This document shows positions 60,582 through 64,000 of a stretch of 64,000 nt of DNA, piece after piece. Both the position numbers and the translations under genes were made by a program. The stretch is from an uncultured Eubacterium sp. (GTDB taxonomy: Bacteria; Bacillota; Clostridia; Lachnospirales; Lachnospiraceae): contig URYE01000001.1 in the NCBI GenBank assembly GCA_900551945.1, positions 1 to 64,000 of the forward strand, given 5' to 3'. The stretch's first letter is position 1, and each line of letters starts with the position of its first letter. The notes below the pieces were generated by a model. It did not search any database. It was not told the origin of the DNA and worked only from the letters and a program-made list of their open reading frames with translations.

Positions 60582-63248
60582 ATGATTAGGAGAAAATACT
60601 TGAAGCAAGTAATGGCATTTGCTACGGCAATAAGTATGGTGTTGCCACAAACTGCCGTTTATGCCGAAGATATGTCGGCGCAACAAAGTAACGTAGAACA
60701 GACAGCGCAGGAACAAAATGAGCCTGTTAATACTTATGATGATGACTTTTTAAAGAGTCTTCCTACACCAAAGACGGGTTATCTTGATGTAGAAGATGAC
60801 AATATCGGCTTACCTGATATTGTAAATAAAGACGTTACAAATAATTCAACAATAGCTTATGATAGGGCAGCAACATATCCTGCTAAGTATAAAACAGAAA
60901 GTCTTCCAACAGTAAGAGACCAGGGTGGATATGGAGTATGTTGGGCATTTTCAACAATGTCTTTATTAGAGATTAACCTTTTAAAGAAGAAGTTAGTTAC
61001 ACAAGATATTGATTTGTCAGAATTTCATCTTGTCAATTTTACTTATGATTGTGTAGAAGACCCACTTGGTGGAAATGCTGGAGATAAAAATTCTTTTACA
61101 GCCTCAGAAGATAACAAAGTTACACAGATGGGTGGAAATGTAGAAATGGCAGTTAATTCACTTATGGACTGGGAAGGAGCAGTTGATGAAAGTGTACTTC
61201 CATATACATATGATATTGCCAGCAAAATAGATAATAGAGAGATTGATAGTTCATTAGCTTATAGTGATACAAAAGCTCATCTTCAAAGTTATTACAAAAT
61301 AAATACCACTAATAAAACAGATGTTAAACAAGCTGTTACTGATTATGGAGCTGTATCAATATCATATTTTACCGATTCATCATATTCTACAAGTAAATAT
61401 TTTAATAGTGCTACAGCAGGTTATTATTGTTATGATAATACTGGTCATAATCATGCAGTTACAATTGTAGGTTGGGATGATAATTATTCAGCAGATAATT
61501 TTGTCAATAAGCCAGAAGGCGACGGTGCTTGGATTGTAAGAAATAGCTGGGGAGATTATTTTGGACAAGGTGGTTATTTCTATCTTTCATATTATGATGT
61601 TAGTATATCGGGTACAGGATATGCAGTAGAAGCAGAACTAAGTGATAATTATGACAATAACTATCAGTATGATGGTACAGTGTGGTATAACTATGCAGGA
61701 TATTCTACACCAAAGAATACATTTGCTAATATATTTACAGCTAAGGCTAATAATGGAAAAGCAGAAAGTATAAAAGCTGTTTCTTTTGAAACATATCAAG
61801 CAGCAAATGCAGGATATAATATAAAAATATATAAGAATCTTTCTAGCATGTCACAGCCACAAAGTGGTACACTTGTAGCTGAAAAGAGTGGAAAATTGGC
61901 ATTTGACGGAGCTTATACAATTAAACTTGATACTCCAATAGATATCAATGATGGTGAGACTTTTTCAGTAGTTGTTGAACTTACAAGCGCAAATGAGGGT
62001 AGAGGTGCGTATGTAATAATGGATTATTCTTATGATGAGGGTTGGTTTACTTGTCAGTCATCAGCAAAAGCAAATCAGAGTTTTATAATGGACCCTTATG
62101 ATGGTTATTGGATGGATTATGGTGCATCAACTAATTGTAATTTTAGAATAAAAGCATATACTGACAATGAAGAAGTAGTAGAAGAAGTTAAGGCTGAAAG
62201 TGTATCACTTGATAAGACACAAGTTTCATTAAAAGAGAAAGAAACAGTTAAGCTTAATGCAACAGTATTACCAGAAAATGCAGATAATAAGAATGTAAGT
62301 TATACATCATCAGACAGTACAGTTGCAACAGTTAATGATGAAGGTCTTGTAACAGCCGTTTCTGCTGGAGAGGCAATTATTACAGTAACAACTCAAGATG
62401 GAAATAAGACTGCTACATGTAAGGTTACAGTTACAAAGACGGTAGAACCACTTGCAATTACAGCTACATCACAATTATCAGGTAATAATTACATTTTTAC
62501 AGCTAATGCAACAGGTGGTACACAAGATTATACATATAAGTTTATAGTATATAATCGTACAACTAATAAATGGGGACTTGTACAAGCATTTAGTAAAAAT
62601 AATGTATGCTCATGGAAAAAAGGTAGTGCAGGTGTAAGAGATTTTTATGTAGATGTAAAGGATAGTGATGGAACTGTAGTAAGAAGTAAAGCAATGACAA
62701 TTACTATTAATACAGTTATTGAGCCTAAGCCAGTGCTTACTGCTTCATCTTCAAGTATTAAAATAGGTGATAAGATTACATTAAAAGCTTCTGGTGGAGA
62801 TGCAAATTGTACATATAAGGTTATTGTATATAATAAAAAGACTAAACAGTGGGGTAAAATTCAAGATTATAGCAAGAATACAACTATTAATTGGACAGCA
62901 GGAAGTGATGGAGACAGACAGTTCTTTGTTGACATAAAAGATGCTAATGGAAAGGTAACAAGAAGTAGCGCAACAGAAGTAAAGGTTATTTCATATACTA
63001 TTAATACAAATGTTACTAGTAAAAATGGAGTATATACATTTACTGCAAATGTTCCAAATGCAAAAGGTCTTACATATAAGTTTATAGTATATAATAAAAC
63101 AACTAAAAAGTGGGGACTTGTACAAAACTTTAGTAGTAAAAATGTATGTACATGGAAAGCTGGAAGTGCAGGAGATAGAGAATTTTATATTGATGTAAAA
63201 GATGCTAATGGAACAGTAACAAGAAGTTCTGCTATAAATATAAAGTAA
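60582..63248 (+). CDS. Secreted papain-family (C1) protease with Ig-like domain and repeats
   Basis: An 888-aa exported protein. Signal peptide to about residue 28; C1A protease domain with Gln114, Cys120 (QGGYGVCWAFS), His291 (GHNHAVTIVGWDD) and Asn321 (VRNSWGDYFGQGGYFYLSYY). A lectin-like beta domain (~360-535) and a Big_2 Ig-like domain (~545-625) follow. Then come three ~85-residue repeats of the type YKFIVYNKTTKKWGLVQNFS, probably binding modules. It probably degrades proteins at the cell surface or in the gut lumen. No LPXTG or S-layer anchor is seen. Confidence 0.9.
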   Translation: MIRRKYLKQVMAFATAISMVLPQTAVYAEDMSAQQSNVEQTAQEQNEPVNTYDDDFLKSLPTPKTGYLDVEDDNIGLPDIVNKDVTNNSTIAYDRAATYPAKYKTESLPTVRDQGGYGVCWAFSTMSLLEINLLKKKLVTQDIDLSEFHLVNFTYDCVEDPLGGNAGDKNSFTASEDNKVTQMGGNVEMAVNSLMDWEGAVDESVLPYTYDIASKIDNREIDSSLAYSDTKAHLQSYYKINTTNKTDVKQAVTDYGAVSISYFTDSSYSTSKYFNSATAGYYCYDNTGHNHAVTIVGWDDNYSADNFVNKPEGDGAWIVRNSWGDYFGQGGYFYLSYYDVSISGTGYAVEAELSDNYDNNYQYDGTVWYNYAGYSTPKNTFANIFTAKANNGKAESIKAVSFETYQAANAGYNIKIYKNLSSMSQPQSGTLVAEKSGKLAFDGAYTIKLDTPIDINDGETFSVVVELTSANEGRGAYVIMDYSYDEGWFTCQSSAKANQSFIMDPYDGYWMDYGASTNCNFRIKAYTDNEEVVEEVKAESVSLDKTQVSLKEKETVKLNATVLPENADNKNVSYTSSDSTVATVNDEGLVTAVSAGEAIITVTTQDGNKTATCKVTVTKTVEPLAITATSQLSGNNYIFTANATGGTQDYTYKFIVYNRTTNKWGLVQAFSKNNVCSWKKGSAGVRDFYVDVKDSDGTVVRSKAMTITINTVIEPKPVLTASSSSIKIGDKITLKASGGDANCTYKVIVYNKKTKQWGKIQDYSKNTTINWTAGSDGDRQFFVDIKDANGKVTRSSATEVKVISYTINTNVTSKNGVYTFTANVPNAKGLTYKFIVYNKTTKKWGLVQNFSSKNVCTWKAGSAGDREFYIDVKDANGTVTRSSAINIK

Positions 63249-63278
63249 GTATAAATTGGTATAATATAAAAAGATAGA

Positions 63279-63330
63279 AAAATTACAGTTTGCAATAAGC
63301 TAATTTGTTGCAAACTGTAATTTTTGCGCT
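63279..63330 (+). terminator. Terminator of the protease gene
   Basis: AAAATTACAGTTTGCAA (63279-63295) pairs with TTGCAAACTGTAATTTTT (63308-63325). Confidence 0.85.
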
Positions 63331-63432
63331 ATCAAGTAATATCAATAATAAGTGAGTTTTTGTTGTTTCAAAAAGGTAATTATTATATAATAAATTTGTT
63401 TAGTTTTTTTATAAAAAATTGTGAGGTAATTT

Positions 63433-64000
63433 ATGGGATTAAAAAATATTAATAAAAAGTACAAAAATATAATAATGGGAATGGGATTAGTGTGTTCATC
63501 AGCATTGTTTACATTTTCACAAAGTCATTGTGTAATGGCAAAAGATAATATTTATAATGAAAATAATATAATAGAAGAACGTTATAATGGTGATTATTTA
63601 GCATATACATATTATGGATTTGCTAATATGGATGGTGTTTGGTATAAATTTTTAGAAGGAAGTGTAGATAATACATTCACTGGAATGGGTAACGAAGAAA
63701 CGGGATTTTGTTACTTTATTAATGGTGTTCAGAGTTTTGACTATACGGGAATGGCGCAAAATGAATATGGCTGGTGGTATTATATTAATGGAGTTTTACA
63801 GTGGGACTACACAGGAATAGGTAAAAACCAATGTGGAATATGGTATTATAACAATGGCAATATAGATTTTTCATTTACAGGCAATGTGTATTTGAATGGT
63901 ACATATTATAATGTTGTGAATGGAAATATAAGTACAACTCAGACTCAGATAAGCTGTTGGGGCGATAGTATGACAGCGGGAGTTGGTGCAACATCAGCTA
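63433..64000 (+). CDS. Secreted SGNH hydrolase with Trp-rich repeats (partial)
   Basis: The gene runs off the right edge; 189 codons are visible. An ATG at 63433 with GTGAGG upstream starts a signal peptide (MGLKNINKKYKNIIMGMGLV then a hydrophobic core and cut near VMA). Five ~22-residue repeats follow, e.g. AQNEYGWWYYINGVLQWDYT, like those of the transglutaminase-like protein at 24693. The visible end CWGDSMTAGVG is block I of SGNH/GDSL hydrolases with the nucleophile Ser. It is probably a surface esterase, perhaps acting on acetylated plant or wall polymers. Confidence 0.8.
   Translation, partial: MGLKNINKKYKNIIMGMGLVCSSALFTFSQSHCVMAKDNIYNENNIIEERYNGDYLAYTYYGFANMDGVWYKFLEGSVDNTFTGMGNEETGFCYFINGVQSFDYTGMAQNEYGWWYYINGVLQWDYTGIGKNQCGIWYYNNGNIDFSFTGNVYLNGTYYNVVNGNISTTQTQISCWGDSMTAGVGATSA

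Overview
The window looks like a chromosomal segment of an AT-rich Gram-positive anaerobe, most likely a gut Lachnospiraceae (Lachnospira/Butyrivibrio type). This is inferred from strong AGGAGG ribosome sites, T-box leaders, an aspS-gatCAB operon, an intracellular GH28 pectin enzyme, a sialic-acid operon, and secreted proteins with Trp-rich tandem repeats. No 16S gene is present, so the genus is not proven.

Region 1 (1-~9000) is an accessory array at the 3' end of a tRNA-Lys gene whose intact copy lies outside the window. It starts with the right part of a filamentous phage (inovirus) prophage. On the minus strand this carries a 64-aa orphan, an ssDNA-binding protein, small membrane/coat proteins, a major coat protein, an adsorption protein, a 73-aa membrane protein and a Zot-type assembly ATPase, then the first codons of a further gene. 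A divergent XRE repressor gene faces the phage promoter, which carries a perfect palindrome between -35 and -10. A duplicated tRNA-Lys 3' end at 5873-5917 marks a junction. A second module (NUDIX hydrolase) ends in another tRNA-end copy at 7161-7183, and a third (arsR, DUF5714 gene, arsC) ends near 8998. Each module carries a type I toxin-antitoxin cassette near its end: tiny holin-like toxin plus convergent antisense RNA. In the third the toxin has been cleanly deleted and only the RNA gene remains.

Region 2 (9-30 kb) holds an NSS transporter, an Mrp-type Fe-S carrier, a CadC-like repressor with a small HMA protein and a Cd/Zn P-type ATPase, a glycosyltransferase, tpiA, tRNA-Leu, a MATE exporter, a dGTPase-like protein, a second unusual heavy-metal ATPase, a secreted transglutaminase-like protein, a polysaccharide deacetylase, and a T-box-controlled BASS transporter.

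Region 3 (30-47 kb) holds a CapA lipoprotein, glnA with an ANTAR regulator, dapF, and a fchA-folD pair. The FolD lacks the usual cyclohydrolase residues, so FchA probably does that step. Then come azlCD, and nagB facing a nan operon (nanE, nanA, SSS transporter, yhcH, ROK kinase, rpiR regulator, nagA) that takes sialic acid to fructose-6-phosphate.

Region 4 (47-64 kb) holds an aldo/keto reductase, a small alarmone synthetase, T-box-aspS-gatCAB, a cytoplasmic polygalacturonase, and purF and purC separated by an omega-RNA (HEARO-like) plus a 172-aa IscB remnant lacking its nuclease core. It ends with a secreted papain-like protease and the start of a secreted SGNH hydrolase.

Two dispersed non-coding repeat families run through the chromosome part. 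The E family has eight copies of ~50-95 bp, each directly after a terminator or in tandem and upstream of a plus-strand gene. The P family has four ~150-bp near-perfect palindromes.
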